Shown one piece after another: positions 8,714 through 17,941 of a stretch of 64,000 nt of DNA. This DNA is from Lysobacter sp. 5GHs7-4 (GTDB taxonomy: Bacteria > Pseudomonadota > Gammaproteobacteria > Xanthomonadales > Xanthomonadaceae), in contig NZ_CP089924.1 of the NCBI RefSeq assembly GCF_021284765.1, positions 62,001 to 126,000 of the forward strand, in the 5' to 3' direction. Position 1 is the first letter of the stretch, and each line of letters begins with the position of its first letter. The notes under the pieces are model-generated. The model saw only the letters and a list, made by a program, of their open reading frames with translations. It had not been told where the DNA came from and did no database searches. The position numbers and the translations under genes are program-made.

Positions 8714-11011
8714 TCAGTAGTTCAAGCTCCAGGTCAGCAGATTCGAAGCGATCGCGAACGCCGCGACCGCCACGCAGGCCAGCGCGATCGCGCTGGCACC
8801 GACGCGCCGCCAGACATCGCGTGGCGCGCGCCAGGCGCGGACCGCATCGGCGATCGCCAAGGCGGCGATCGGCAGCGACAGCAGGGTCAGCAGCTGCGCG
8901 AAGCGGATCCAGCCGTCCAGGCCGCCGTCGAGCTGGGCGACGTCGGCGTCGATGCGCGACAGCAACCACAACCAGGCTGCCGCCATCGCCAGGTTGCAGA
9001 TCAGGCCCAGGCGCACCAGCAGGCGCCAGCGCCGCGCACGCGCGTCCAGCGCCAGGCGGCGGCCGTAGTGGCGGCGCACCAGCGCGGCCACCGGCCACAG
9101 CAGCAATGCCAGGGCATGCAGTGCCAGCGCGCCCAGCAGCAGCGGCAAGGACCAGCCCGCCGAGCGCCAGCCCGACACCGGCTGCAGCCACATCGCCGGC
9201 GGATGCATGTCGCTGGCGACCGCGACCACGTGGCCGCGATCGAGTTTCGCCGCCAGCAGCGCATCGCCGCCGACCTCGCGCCACACATAGGGCCGCACCT
9301 CGCGCCAACGGCGCGGCTTTCCGTCCGGCGCCAGCAGCGTCGACACCGACAGCGTGGCGTCGTCGTGCAACACGATCCGGCTCTGCGAGAGGTAACGCGT
9401 GATCGCCAGCACGCTGGTGAACACCGAGCGGCTGCTTTCGTAGCGGCCGACCAATTGCTGGCCATGCGCGCGCGCGCTGGTCAGCGTGGGCTCGACCGCG
9501 AACGCGCGCGGGTAGTAGCGCTGCTGGAAGCCGCGCACCACTTCGCGCCGCAGCGCGGCCGCGCTGGCGCCGGGGCCGTCCACCGACACGAACAGGCCGA
9601 CCTGGGTTTGCGGATACAGGCGCAGGCTGCTTTGGAAGGCTTCGGTGGCGCCGTCGTGGCCCAGGGTGAGCGCGCCGCTGCGGTCGTCGCGTAAGAAGCC
9701 CAGGGCCATCGCGTTCAGCGCCGGCAGCGGACGGAACGCCGCCGAATGCATGCGCTGCGCGGTGTCCGGCCGCATCAGTTCGACTTCGCCCAGGCGGCCC
9801 TGGCCGAGTTGGGCGAGCATGAAGCGCGCCATATCTTCGGCAGTGGCCGACAGGCTGCCCGCGGGCGCGGGATTGACCAGCTCGAACGCGCGCGGCGGCG
9901 CGTCGCGGCCGTCGCGGTAAGCGGCGGCCATGTCCGCCGCCAGCGCCGCGGGCAAGGGCTGGCGGAAACTGGAACGGTGCATCCCCAAGGGGCGCAGCAC
10001 CTGCGCTTCGATGTAGTCCTCGAAGCGCTGCCGGGTCACGCGCTCGACCACATAACCGGCCAGCGCGGCGCCGTAATTGGAATAGGCCGGCACCTCGCCG
10101 GGCGCGAACACGCGCTCGGGCTGGACGGACTTGAGATAGCTCGCGTTGGAACGCAGGGCGCGCGCGTCGGCCGCGAACAGATGCTTCAGCGATTCCTCGA
10201 AGCCGGCGGTGTGCGTCATCAGCTGGCGCATCGTGACCGGCCGGCCGCGGTAGGGCGCGACCTTGAAGTCCAGGTAACGGTTGATGTCGGCGTCCAGGTC
10301 GATGCGGCCGCGCTCGACCTGCTGCATCACCGCGGTCCAGGTGAACAGCTTGGACACCGAGCCCGGACGGAACAGCGTGCGCGCGGGATCGACCGGGCGG
10401 CGGCGCGCGACGTCGGCGTAGCCGTAGCCCTTGCTCAGCAGCACGCCGCCGTCCTTGACCACGACCAGGGTGACGCCGGCCACGTCGCTGCGCGCGAGCG
10501 CGGGACCGATCAGGCCATCGAAATAGGCCAGCGCATCGGCGGCGCCGAGTTGCGGCGCGGCGTCGGCCTGCAGCGCGATCGCGGCGCCGGCGGGCGAGTC
10601 GATCTGAGTCAGCGCATCGGGCAGCGGCAGCGGCAGGGCCGGATCGACGAAGGCGTCGGGCAGCGCATCCGCGGCCGGGTCGACGACCGGATCGGCGGTG
10701 ACGGCCAGCGGCGCGACGGCGCCGTCGGCGGCGACGGGATCGGTCGTGGTGGGGGCGGGAACCTCGGCGGTCGGGCTGCTGCGGCTGGGCGCGACGCCGG
10801 GGCGCGGGGTCTCCTGCTCGAACACCACCGCGGCCGGATCGGCGGCGGCGGGGACGGGTTCGACCGGGGCGACGGGCGCCTGAACCACCGGCGCCGCCGT
10901 GGGCGGAGCCGCGGCTTGCGGCGCGGCCGCGAGCGGCGCCGCAACCAGCGCCAGCACCAGGCAGCCCAGGCCGATCCGGCCCCGGAGCGCATTCATCGAC
11001 TTAGGCACCAC
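8714..11011 (-). CDS. Membrane-anchored beta-lactamase-family serine hydrolase
   Basis: About 765 residues. The GTG at 11011 is preferred because GGGGAG lies 5 nt upstream; an in-frame ATG at 10996 is the alternative. A signal peptide is followed by a Pro/Ala/Val-rich linker of about 100 residues, then a class C beta-lactamase/PBP-like domain with S-x-x-K (SVSK, about residue 215), Y-x-N (YSN, about 308) and an H-x-G-like HDG (about 449). The last 150 residues contain four or five hydrophobic helices. The family includes penicillin-binding proteins, esterases and D-amino-peptidases; the substrate cannot be told from sequence. The gene lies 77 nt upstream of the alpha-2-macroglobulin on the same strand and may be co-transcribed. 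Confidence 0.8.
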   Translation of the reverse strand: MVPKSMNALRGRIGLGCLVLALVAAPLAAAPQAAAPPTAAPVVQAPVAPVEPVPAAADPAAVVFEQETPRPGVAPSRSSPTAEVPAPTTTDPVAADGAVAPLAVTADPVVDPAADALPDAFVDPALPLPLPDALTQIDSPAGAAIALQADAAPQLGAADALAYFDGLIGPALARSDVAGVTLVVVKDGGVLLSKGYGYADVARRRPVDPARTLFRPGSVSKLFTWTAVMQQVERGRIDLDADINRYLDFKVAPYRGRPVTMRQLMTHTAGFEESLKHLFAADARALRSNASYLKSVQPERVFAPGEVPAYSNYGAALAGYVVERVTRQRFEDYIEAQVLRPLGMHRSSFRQPLPAALAADMAAAYRDGRDAPPRAFELVNPAPAGSLSATAEDMARFMLAQLGQGRLGEVELMRPDTAQRMHSAAFRPLPALNAMALGFLRDDRSGALTLGHDGATEAFQSSLRLYPQTQVGLFVSVDGPGASAAALRREVVRGFQQRYYPRAFAVEPTLTSARAHGQQLVGRYESSRSVFTSVLAITRYLSQSRIVLHDDATLSVSTLLAPDGKPRRWREVRPYVWREVGGDALLAAKLDRGHVVAVASDMHPPAMWLQPVSGWRSAGWSLPLLLGALALHALALLLWPVAALVRRHYGRRLALDARARRWRLLVRLGLICNLAMAAAWLWLLSRIDADVAQLDGGLDGWIRFAQLLTLLSLPIAALAIADAVRAWRAPRDVWRRVGASAIALACVAVAAFAIASNLLTWSLNY

Positions 11012-11097
11012 GGCGACTCCCCTTTGCATCCGACGCGGCCGGCGGCGGCGCTACATCCTAAGCGGCATGGCCGCCGCGCCCTGCGCGCGCGGGCATT

Positions 11098-11174
11098 TTA
11101 GCGCTAACGACAAATTTCTCGCATTGGGCTATTTTGGTGATCGCTTGGCAGCACTCTCGTGTTGGCCCTAAAGT
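11098..11174 (+). promoter_or_regulatory. Candidate promoter and 10-bp palindrome upstream of the XRE-cupin gene
   Basis: The divergent gap holds a perfect TTAGCGCTAA palindrome (11098-11107) and a possible sigma70 promoter, TTGGCA (11145-11150) and TAAAGT (11169-11174) with an 18-nt spacer. With this -10 box, transcription would begin at or next to the ATG at 11181, so the mRNA could be leaderless; no Shine-Dalgarno sequence is visible. The palindrome could be an autoregulatory operator. Both readings are by eye. Confidence 0.3.
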
Positions 11175-11180
11175 TCGCCC

Positions 11181-11918
11181 ATGACCTCCAATACACGCGC
11201 AGTACGCAGCAAACGCGGCCCGCAAGGCGGCGTTTCCGGTACCGCATCGCAGCCCGGCGACACCCTGCGCGCACTGCGCACCCAGCGCGGCTGGACGCTG
11301 TCCGAACTCAGCGATCGCACCGGCCTGCCGATCTCGACCCTGTCCAAGGTCGAGAACAACCGCATGTCGCTGACCTACGACAAGCTCACCCGCATCAGCC
11401 GCGGCCTGGAGGTCGATATCGCCGACCTGTTCGGGCCCGCGGCGCAGTCGTCCGCGCCGGCGCAGGTGCCGACCGGGCGCCGCAGCATCACCCGCGCCAA
11501 TCAGGGTTTCGCGATCGAAACCGACAACTACGGCCAGTATTTTCCGGCCGCCGAGCTGCGCCAGAAGCGTTTCACGCCGATCGTGGCCGAGGTGCGCGCG
11601 CGCTCGCTGCAGGAATTCGGCGATCTGGTCCGCCACCCGGGCGAAGAGTTCGCACTGGTGCTGGAAGGTTCGCTGGAGCTGCACACCGATCTGTACGCGC
11701 CCGCGCGTCTGGAGGTCGGCGATTCGATCTACTTCGACAGCAACATGGGCCACGCCTACATCGCGATCGGCGATGCGCGTTGCCGCGTGCTGTCGGTGTG
11801 CACCGAGCCGGAGCCGCCGGAGAACCTGCGCGCCGGCTTCCGCAGTGCCACCGCCGCGACGAGCGCCGCCGCCAACGGCAGCCGGACCGCGCCGATTCGC
11901 CGCCGCGCCGCGGGCTGA
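11181..11918 (+). CDS. XRE family transcriptional regulator with C-terminal cupin
   Basis: 245 residues. After a basic, disordered N-terminus of about 24 residues comes an XRE-type helix-turn-helix (LRALRTQRGWTLSELSDRTG through SLTYDKLTRISRGLEVDIADLF, residues 29-80). A cupin_2 domain follows at about 110-215 with the typical PGEEFALVLEGSLEL and GDSIYFDSN strands, and a basic tail ends the protein. XRE-cupin regulators such as PuuR and SutR sense small metabolites through the cupin. The target genes are unknown; it is divergent from the serine hydrolase and convergent with the DUF218 gene. Confidence 0.88.
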   Translation: MTSNTRAVRSKRGPQGGVSGTASQPGDTLRALRTQRGWTLSELSDRTGLPISTLSKVENNRMSLTYDKLTRISRGLEVDIADLFGPAAQSSAPAQVPTGRRSITRANQGFAIETDNYGQYFPAAELRQKRFTPIVAEVRARSLQEFGDLVRHPGEEFALVLEGSLELHTDLYAPARLEVGDSIYFDSNMGHAYIAIGDARCRVLSVCTEPEPPENLRAGFRSATAATSAAANGSRTAPIRRRAAG

Positions 11919-12105
11919 TCGCCTCGCGGCGCACGCAAGCCGTTGCCGCGCACCCACCACCGTGTCCTGGCGCCCCGAAAGCGCCGGCCGACGGGCCTCG
12001 GGCGCCCCTAAGCGCGATCGCTTTCCCGAACGGAAAACACGCTCCGGGTCGTAAACCGACGCCGCCGCCACCCTACCTGCCGCCGCGCCAACCGCTCGTT
12101 GCGGC

Positions 12106-12789
12106 TCAGGTCACCCGCGACAGCATGCGGCGATGGCCGATCAGGCGCGCCCAGCGCGCGCCGATGTCGCTCATGCACACGTAGGCGGCCTCGCCGGCCA
12201 GGCGCAGCAGCATGCGCGGGCTCAGCTGCAGGCGCGGTTCGGCCGCGCACAGCTCCCAGTCGAAGCCCAGCTGGCGCGCGAACAAGGCGCAGCGCGCCAG
12301 GTGATAGCGGCTGCTGAGCAAGGTCACGCGCGAGCGCATGCCCTCGCCCAGCAGATGGCGCGCGTTGCGCAGGTTCTGCAGGGTGTCGCGCGATTCGGCT
12401 TCCAGGCGCCAGGGCGTGTCCGGCGACAGGCCGCGCGCGAGCAGGCCGCCGCGCGCGACTTCGGCCTCGCTCAGATCGTCGGCCGCGCCGCCGCCCAGCA
12501 GCACCACGCTGGCCGGCGGGCGCTCGCGCCACAGCGAGACCGCGCGGTCCAGGCGCGCTTCGAAATCGCGATCGATATGCCCGCGCGGCGCGTGCTTGCC
12601 GAACAGCAGTACGCATTCGCCGCGCTCGGGCTGGCAGGGCGCGTTGCGCGCCACCCGCAGCACGTGCACGAAGTAGCCGACATAGACCAGACCGGCGCTG
12701 AGCGCGCAGACCGCCGTGGCCACCGCGCAGGCATGCAGCACGTCGCGGTCGCCGAACAGGGCCAGGCGGTGGGCGGTACGGCTGGACAT
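12106..12789 (-). CDS. DUF218 (YdcF/SanA-like) membrane protein
   Basis: 227 residues starting at MSSRTAHRLALFG. One transmembrane helix lies at about residues 17-42, followed by a DUF218 domain: VLLFGKHAPRGHIDRDFEARLDRAV, VVLLGGG, E-x-x-A, ESRDTLQNLRNA, and LLSSRYHLARCALFARQLG. DUF218 proteins include SanA, linked to the vancomycin barrier of the envelope, and ElyC, which acts on envelope biogenesis. A role in cell-envelope polysaccharide handling is inferred. It is divergent from the ketosynthase gene of the pigment cluster. Confidence 0.8.
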   Translation of the reverse strand: MSSRTAHRLALFGDRDVLHACAVATAVCALSAGLVYVGYFVHVLRVARNAPCQPERGECVLLFGKHAPRGHIDRDFEARLDRAVSLWRERPPASVVLLGGGAADDLSEAEVARGGLLARGLSPDTPWRLEAESRDTLQNLRNARHLLGEGMRSRVTLLSSRYHLARCALFARQLGFDWELCAAEPRLQLSPRMLLRLAGEAAYVCMSDIGARWARLIGHRRMLSRVT

Positions 12790-12911
12790 GCGCGATGCGG
12801 CTGCGGGACGGCGGCGGGATGCGCAGTCTACGCCTGCGGCCGCCGCCGCACGCGTGCAGACGCGCCGTCCCGCCTGAACGCGCGCCGGCGCGAGCCGCGT
12901 GCCGCGCTGGC

Positions 12912-12938
12912 TATACTCCGGCCTCGTATCGCCTGGAG
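12912..12938 (+). promoter_or_regulatory. Candidate -10 element and ribosome-binding site of the ketosynthase operon
   Basis: TATACT at 12912-12917 is a good -10 box in an otherwise GC-rich 155-bp divergent gap; no convincing -35 was seen. GGAG at 12935-12938 lies 6 nt before GTG 12945 and decides that start over ATG 12975. It would drive the first forward operon of the pigment cluster. Confidence 0.4.
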
Positions 12939-12944
12939 TTCCGC

Positions 12945-14156
12945 GTGTCGCTAGAGCCGTCGCCGCCCCCGCCCATGCCCGCACTGGCGATTCGCGCCTA
13001 CACCGCGACCACCGCGCTGGGGCGCGGTCGCGAAGCCCAGGCCCGGGCCCTGCGCGAGCGTCGCGGCGGATTGCGCCGCAACGACTTCGGCGCCGACCCG
13101 CTGGATTGCTGGATCGGCCGCGTCGACGGCCTGGAAACGGCCGCGCTGCCGGATGAATTCGCGGTGTGGGAATGCCGCAACAACCGCCTGGCCTGGCTGG
13201 CGTTGAACCAGGACGGCCTGCGCGAGACCCTGGCTGAACTGATCGCGCGCCGCGGCGCCGAGCGCGTGGCCCTGGTGCTGGGCACCTCGACGGCCAGCAT
13301 CGGCGCCACCGAAGAAGCCTATGCGCGCTTGCACGATGGCCGCTTCCCGGCCGACCTGGACCGGCCGCAGGTGCACCAGCCGCATTCGCTGGGCGGCTTC
13401 GTGCAGGCCGCGACCGGGCTGCGCGGGCCCTGCGTGACCGTGGCCACCGCCTGCTCGTCCAGCGCCAAGGTGTTCGCGCAGGCCGCGCGCCTGATCGCGT
13501 CGGGCTACGCCGATGCGGCCCTGGTCGGCGGCGTCGACACCTTGTGCGGCAGCGTGCTGTTCGGTTTCAACTCGCTGCAGCTGGTGACCGACGAGCCGTG
13601 CAAGCCGTTCGATGCCGGGCGCACCGGCCTGTCGCTGGGCGAAGCCGGCGGCTACGCCCTGATCGAACGCATCGACGGCGACGACGCCGGCGCCTTGCAA
13701 CTGCGCGGCTACGGCGAATCCAGCGACGCCCACCACATGTCCGCGCCGCATCCGCAGGGGCTGGGCGCGCAGCTGGCGATGCGCGACGCGCTGTCGCGCG
13801 CCGGCATCGACGCCGGCGATGTCGGTTACCTCAACCTGCACGGCACCGCCACGCCGGCCAACGACCAGGCCGAGGCGATCGCGGTGGCCGCGCTGTTCCC
13901 CGACACGCTGCACGCCAGTTCGACCAAGGGCTGGACCGGCCACACCCTGGGCGCGGCCGGCATCGTCGAATCGACGATCGCGTTGCTGGCGCTGGAGCGC
14001 GGCGAGTTGCCCGGCACCCTCAACAGCGACACGCCCGACCCGGTCTGCGGCCCGCAGATCCGTTTCGCCAACGCCCAACGCGAGATCCGCTACGCGATGA
14101 ACAATTCCTTCGGCTTCGGCGGCAACAATTGCTCGCTGGTGTTCGCGCGCGCATGA
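12945..14156 (+). CDS. Beta-ketoacyl-ACP synthase of the aryl polyene/xanthomonadin cluster
   Basis: 403 residues from GTG 12945, chosen because GGAG sits 6 nt upstream. It is a KAS I/II-type condensing enzyme with the full Cys-His-His triad: C170 in TACSSS, H299 in LHGTATPAND, and H333 in KGWTGHTLGAAG, plus the C-terminal NSFGFGGNN. It should carry out decarboxylative condensation of malonyl-ACP onto the growing polyene chain, as the partner of the next gene. The stop codon overlaps the next start (ATGA), as expected for a KS-CLF heterodimer made in equal amounts. Confidence 0.9.
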   Translation: MSLEPSPPPPMPALAIRAYTATTALGRGREAQARALRERRGGLRRNDFGADPLDCWIGRVDGLETAALPDEFAVWECRNNRLAWLALNQDGLRETLAELIARRGAERVALVLGTSTASIGATEEAYARLHDGRFPADLDRPQVHQPHSLGGFVQAATGLRGPCVTVATACSSSAKVFAQAARLIASGYADAALVGGVDTLCGSVLFGFNSLQLVTDEPCKPFDAGRTGLSLGEAGGYALIERIDGDDAGALQLRGYGESSDAHHMSAPHPQGLGAQLAMRDALSRAGIDAGDVGYLNLHGTATPANDQAEAIAVAALFPDTLHASSTKGWTGHTLGAAGIVESTIALLALERGELPGTLNSDTPDPVCGPQIRFANAQREIRYAMNNSFGFGGNNCSLVFARA

Positions 14157-14929
14157 CCGCGGTGTATATCGAGGGCATCGCCTACTGGAGCCGCGGCTTG
14201 CCGTCCTGGGAGGCCGCGCGCGCGCACGTCGCCGGCGCCGACGCCGCGACCGATGCGCCTCCCCGCCCGTCGCCGCAGCTGCTGCCCGCCAACGAGCGCC
14301 GGCGCGCGCCGGAAACCGTGGCGGTGGCGCTGGACGTCGCGCTGGCCGCTTGCCAGGCCGCCGATCGCGATCCGGCCGCACTGGCCAGCGTGTTCGCGTC
14401 CGCGCAGGGCGATCTGGGCATCACCGACTACATGTGCACCACGCTGGCCAGCGACCCGCGCGCGATCTCGCCGACGCGCTTCCATAACTCGGTGCACAAC
14501 GCCGCCGCCGGCTACTGGACCATCGGCGCCGGCTGCATGCGCGCGGCGACCGCGATCAGCGCCGAACAGGCCAGCTTCGCGCAAGGCCTGATCGAGGCGA
14601 TGGCGCAGCTGGCCGACGGCGCGTCAGCGGTGCTGCTGGTCGGCTACGACGGCGAATCGATCGGCGCGCTGAGCACGGTCACCGCCAGCGCGGGCCTGCT
14701 CGGCGGCGCGCTGGTGCTGTCGCGCACGCCGCGCGCCGGCGCAGTGCGGCTGAGCGCGCAGCTGCACGATGGCGTCGCCGACGCCGGCGGCGTGCTCACC
14801 GCGCGCGCGCAGGGCAATGCGATGGCGTCGATGGCGCCCTTGTTCGACGTCCTGGCCGAAGGCGGCGCGCGGGTGCGCCTGAACGCCGGTGCCGGGCGCG
14901 TGCTGGCGCTGGAGCTGGCGTATGACTGA
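14153..14929 (+). CDS. Ketosynthase chain-length-factor-like protein
   Basis: 258 residues, ketoacyl-synthase N-terminal-like (Ketoacyl-synt_2). It is shorter than a true KS and lacks the catalytic Cys-His-His triad; the recognisable stretch is SPTRFHNSVHNAAAGYWTIG, common to chain-length-factor-like proteins of aryl polyene clusters. It probably forms an inactive subunit with the preceding ketosynthase and helps set polyene length. The start overlaps the KS stop and its own stop overlaps the glycosyltransferase start, so the three genes are translationally coupled. Confidence 0.85.
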   Translation: MTAVYIEGIAYWSRGLPSWEAARAHVAGADAATDAPPRPSPQLLPANERRRAPETVAVALDVALAACQAADRDPAALASVFASAQGDLGITDYMCTTLASDPRAISPTRFHNSVHNAAAGYWTIGAGCMRAATAISAEQASFAQGLIEAMAQLADGASAVLLVGYDGESIGALSTVTASAGLLGGALVLSRTPRAGAVRLSAQLHDGVADAGGVLTARAQGNAMASMAPLFDVLAEGGARVRLNAGAGRVLALELAYD

Positions 14930-15749
14930 TTCCGCGCGCCTCGAACGCGACCAGGTCGCGGTGGTGATCCCCGCGCTCAACGAATCGCTGCGCATCCGCG
15001 AGACCGTCACCGGCGCGCTCGCGCATTGCCCCAACGTGATCGTGATCGACGACGGTTCCGACGACGGCACCGCGCAATGCATCGCCGACCTGCCGGTGAC
15101 GGTGCTGCGGCACGAACGCCGCATGGGCAAGGGCGCCAGCCTGCGCGACGGTTTCCGCGAAGCGCTGCGGCGCGGCTATGCCGGCGTGCTGACCATGGAC
15201 GGCGACGGCCAGCACGACCCGGCCGACCTGCCGCGCCTGCTGGCCAGCGCGCAGCGCCATCCCGGCTGCATCGTGATCGGCGCGCGCCTGCGCAAGCGCG
15301 CGTCGGCGCCGACCTACCGGCGCCTGGCCAACGAATTCGGCGACTGGGGCATCGGCTGGGGCTGCGGCTACCGCATCGCCGACAGCCAGAGCGGGCAGCG
15401 CTACTACCCGGCCGCGGTGTGCGCGCTGCAGGACGTGCCCGGCGAGGACTTCGTGTTCGAGGCGCAGATCCTGATCTCGGCCGCGCGCCGGCTCGGCCTG
15501 GGCGTGGTCTCGGTGCCGATCGAATCGCGCTACCAGCAGGCCGACGCCGCGGTGCAGTTCCGCAAGAGCCATTTCCGTCCCTTGCGCGACCTCTACCGCA
15601 TCACTTCGCACGTGGTGTCGCAGGTATGGGGCTACGGCCAGGTGGTGCGCGAGTACAAGCGCACGCGCGCGGCCTTGCCGGTGATCGACGACCCCAGCGG
15701 CGAGTTCACGCGCGCTGCCCCGCGCGATCTGCCCGCCGAGCCGCGCTGA
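14922..15749 (+). CDS. Family 2 glycosyltransferase of the pigment cluster
   Basis: 275 residues, starting at ATG 14922 inside the end of the chain-length-factor gene. GT-A fold hallmarks: VAVVIPALNES at the N-terminus, VIVIDDGSDDGT, GKGASLRDGF, and the D-x-D region MDGDGQHDP at about residues 91-99, followed by DSQSGQRYYP and GEDFVFEAQI. This is the polyprenol-phosphate-mannosyltransferase-like GT2 type that regularly accompanies aryl polyene clusters, where it is presumed to decorate the polyene or its lipid carrier. No transmembrane helix is evident. It is the last gene of the forward operon. Confidence 0.85.
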   Translation: MTDSARLERDQVAVVIPALNESLRIRETVTGALAHCPNVIVIDDGSDDGTAQCIADLPVTVLRHERRMGKGASLRDGFREALRRGYAGVLTMDGDGQHDPADLPRLLASAQRHPGCIVIGARLRKRASAPTYRRLANEFGDWGIGWGCGYRIADSQSGQRYYPAAVCALQDVPGEDFVFEAQILISAARRLGLGVVSVPIESRYQQADAAVQFRKSHFRPLRDLYRITSHVVSQVWGYGQVVREYKRTRAALPVIDDPSGEFTRAAPRDLPAEPR

Positions 15750-15914
15750 ATCCGCCTCACGCGTGCGGCGCGATCGCCTCGCGTCCGTGTTGAACGCGCA
15801 CGGCCCGATGGCGCCGAGGGTATGAAGGCGCCGCCACGGCGACGGCCTTTCTGCTGAACCTGTTCGGCGGGCGCACGGCGTTCGCCGATGCGCCCGACGG
15901 CGCGCGCTCGAGCG

Positions 15915-16403
15915 TCAGTTACCGCGCGGCGGTGCGGGCGGTGCCGGCGGCACGGACGCGGCCGGCACGGCGTCCGGCGGCGGCGGATTGGCCATCCAGA
16001 TCGCGATGCCGTGCGCGTACTTCTGCCGCGGCGTGATGTCGATGCCGACGCCGCCGGAGCTGAAACTGCGGCCGCCGTAACGGCCGCCGCCGGCGCCGAC
16101 GGTCATGCCGCCACCGCCGTAACCGTCCTCGGTGCCCTGGAACAGCACGCCGTTGGCGCCGAGCTTGGCGGCCTCGTTGCGCAGCTTGGCGATCACCGAG
16201 TTCATCTTGTTCTGCTCGCCGTAGGTGAACGAACCGCTGTTGCTCTGGAGCATGGCGATCTGCTCGTAACCGCCGGCGGGCGGAGTGAAGTACACCCGTA
16301 CCGTGGCGGGGTCGACCGGCGGCCGCGGCGAGCCAACCAGGACGTGCGAGCTGGCGCACGCGGCCAGCAACGGCAGCAGCAAGATCAGAAGGTAACGACG
16401 CAT
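15915..16403 (-). CDS. Small outer-membrane-type lipoprotein
   Basis: 162 residues. Signal peptide MRRYLLILLLPLLAAC with lipobox LAAC, so Cys16 would be lipidated; the +2 residue is Ala, favouring outer-membrane sorting. The central part (AAKLGANGVLFQG) is reminiscent of the DUF4156/RcsF-type lipoprotein fold, followed by a Gly-rich loop and a Pro/Ala-rich tail. It is the last gene of the reverse pigment operon, 109 nt after fabG, and may simply be a neighbour rather than a pathway member. Confidence 0.7.
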   Translation of the reverse strand: MRRYLLILLLPLLAACASSHVLVGSPRPPVDPATVRVYFTPPAGGYEQIAMLQSNSGSFTYGEQNKMNSVIAKLRNEAAKLGANGVLFQGTEDGYGGGGMTVGAGGGRYGGRSFSSGGVGIDITPRQKYAHGIAIWMANPPPPDAVPAASVPPAPPAPPRGN

Positions 16404-16512
16404 GGCAGGACTCCGCTGCGGTGGTGGCTGCATGCTACCGCCGCCCCGGCCGCACCGCCTGACCGAGCGCCGAACGGGCGCGCCCGCCCGACGGAAGGCC
16501 GCGCACGCGCGC

Positions 16513-17253
16513 CTAACCCATGCCGCCGTTGACGCCGATCACCTGGCCGGTGACGTAGCTGGCGCCGTCCGAGCACAGGAACGCGACCAGCGCGGCCACC
16601 TCGTCCGGCCGCCCGGCGCGACCGGCCGGCACCAGCTGGCGCACGGTCTCGGGCGGGAAGGTGTCGGCGGTCATGCGGCTTTCGATCACGCCCGGCGCGA
16701 CCACGTTGACGGTGATGCCGCGCGAGGCCATTTCGCGCGCCAGCGACATCGAGGCGCCGTGCAGGCCGGCCTTGGCCGCGGCGTAGTTGGTCTGGCCGCG
16801 ATTGCCCAGCACCGCGGCGATCGAGGACACGCTGACGATGCGGCCCCAGCGCGTGCGCGCCATCGGCAGCAACAGCGGTTGGGTGACGTGGAAGAAGCCG
16901 TGCAGCGAGATGTCGATCACGCGCTTCCATTGTTCGTCCGTCATGCCGGCCATCGGCGCGTCGTCGTGCGCGCCGGCGTTGTTGACCACAACCTGGATCG
17001 GGCCGTCGGCCAACACGGCTTCCAGCGCCTCGCGCGTGGCCTCGCCGTCGGCGACGTCGAAGGCCAACGCCTGGGCGCTGCCGCCGGCTTCGCGGATCGC
17101 CGCCACCGTGGCCTGCGCACGCGCCAGGTTGGCGTTGGCGTGAACGAGCACGTGCAGGCCGTCGGCGGCCAGGCGCGCGCAGATCGCCGCGCCCAGATCG
17201 CCGCTGCCGCCGGTGACCAGGGCGCGACGGGCGGTGGAGGACGGCTGGCTCAT
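16513..17253 (-). CDS. 3-oxoacyl-ACP reductase (FabG-like SDR) of the pigment cluster
   Basis: 246 residues from ATG 17253; upstream in-frame codons lack SDR homology. Classical short-chain dehydrogenase: [10 protein letters not shown] nucleotide-binding loop at about residues 14-23, [10 protein letters not shown], active-site Ser in VSVSSIAAV, and Y-x-x-x-K in NYAAAKAG (about 156-160); it ends in [11 protein letters not shown]. In aryl polyene synthesis this enzyme reduces the beta-keto group after each condensation, before the dehydratases act. It follows an unrelated unknown gene, an unusual insertion between the ApeP-like dehydratase and the reductase. Confidence 0.88.
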   Translation of the reverse strand: MSQPSSTARRALVTGGSGDLGAAICARLAADGLHVLVHANANLARAQATVAAIREAGGSAQALAFDVADGEATREALEAVLADGPIQVVVNNAGAHDDAPMAGMTDEQWKRVIDISLHGFFHVTQPLLLPMARTRWGRIVSVSSIAAVLGNRGQTNYAAAKAGLHGASMSLAREMASRGITVNVVAPGVIESRMTADTFPPETVRQLVPAGRAGRPDEVAALVAFLCSDGASYVTGQVIGVNGGMG

Positions 17254-17379
17254 GCGCTGGACTCGCGGCGGGACGGACCCGAATTGTCCCCGCCCGGCGC
17301 CCGCAGCGGAAGCCAGCAACACCTTCATCGAAGCGCCGGTGCGCGCGAGCCGCGACATGCGGGGCCGCGCCGGCGCCGT

Positions 17380-17865
17380 TCAGTACGGCGAGAAGCCTGG
17401 CGGGTACGGGGGTTCGCCATCGTTGCCGTAGGTGTTGGAGGTCCGCACCAGGGACTGAGTGACGATCGCGCCGCTGGCGTCGCAGGCCAGGGTCTGGATG
17501 GCCTGCCACACCGCCCAGTCCTCGCCGTCGCCGTCCAGCACCACCACCCAGAACTGCAGCGTGCGCTGCGCGCCCGGCTCCATGCGTATCGACGGCGGGT
17601 CGACGAAGTTGATCGTGACCGCACCGTCGTCGGCATTGGTAGCCTCCCAGTTGTCGAACACGCTCGACTGCCCACCCACCAACGCGAACATGTCGGTCCA
17701 GGTGTCGGGCTCCATGCCAGCCACGTAGGGCCGGTCGGTGCACTCGAGCCAGTTCAGACGCGCGCCGTAGCGCTCAGGCAGTGTGATGCGCAGGTTGAAG
17801 GTCTGGCCGAACTGGCCGTCGGCCTGATACGGCTGCACACTGGTCAGCTGGAACTCCATGGTCAT
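17380..17865 (-). CDS. Unknown 161-residue protein inside the pigment cluster
   Basis: I do not recognise this protein. It is acidic, has no signal peptide or transmembrane segment, is rich in Trp and aromatic residues, and alternates short hydrophobic strands (FNLRITLPERY, AVTINFVDP, TLQFWVVVLDGDG), suggesting an all-beta sandwich. The start is ATG 17865 or 17859. It lies between the ApeP-like dehydratase and fabG on the same strand, with 76- and 126-nt gaps that are larger than those between most neighbours, so it may be a late insertion with its own expression. Confidence 0.6.
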   Translation of the reverse strand: MTMEFQLTSVQPYQADGQFGQTFNLRITLPERYGARLNWLECTDRPYVAGMEPDTWTDMFALVGGQSSVFDNWEATNADDGAVTINFVDPPSIRMEPGAQRTLQFWVVVLDGDGEDWAVWQAIQTLACDASGAIVTQSLVRTSNTYGNDGEPPYPPGFSPY

Positions 17866-17941
17866 GGCCTTGCTCCGGTAGGCGGCCGCGCGTGAGCGCG
17901 CGACACCTATCTGGAACGCGACGCCATCGGCGCCGTGAAGC

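Noticed and set aside
15750-15914. Possible gene in the convergent gap between the glycosyltransferase and the lipoprotein
   Set aside because: No frame with a start, ribosome-binding site and reasonable composition is visible; it appears to be a plain intergenic gap.
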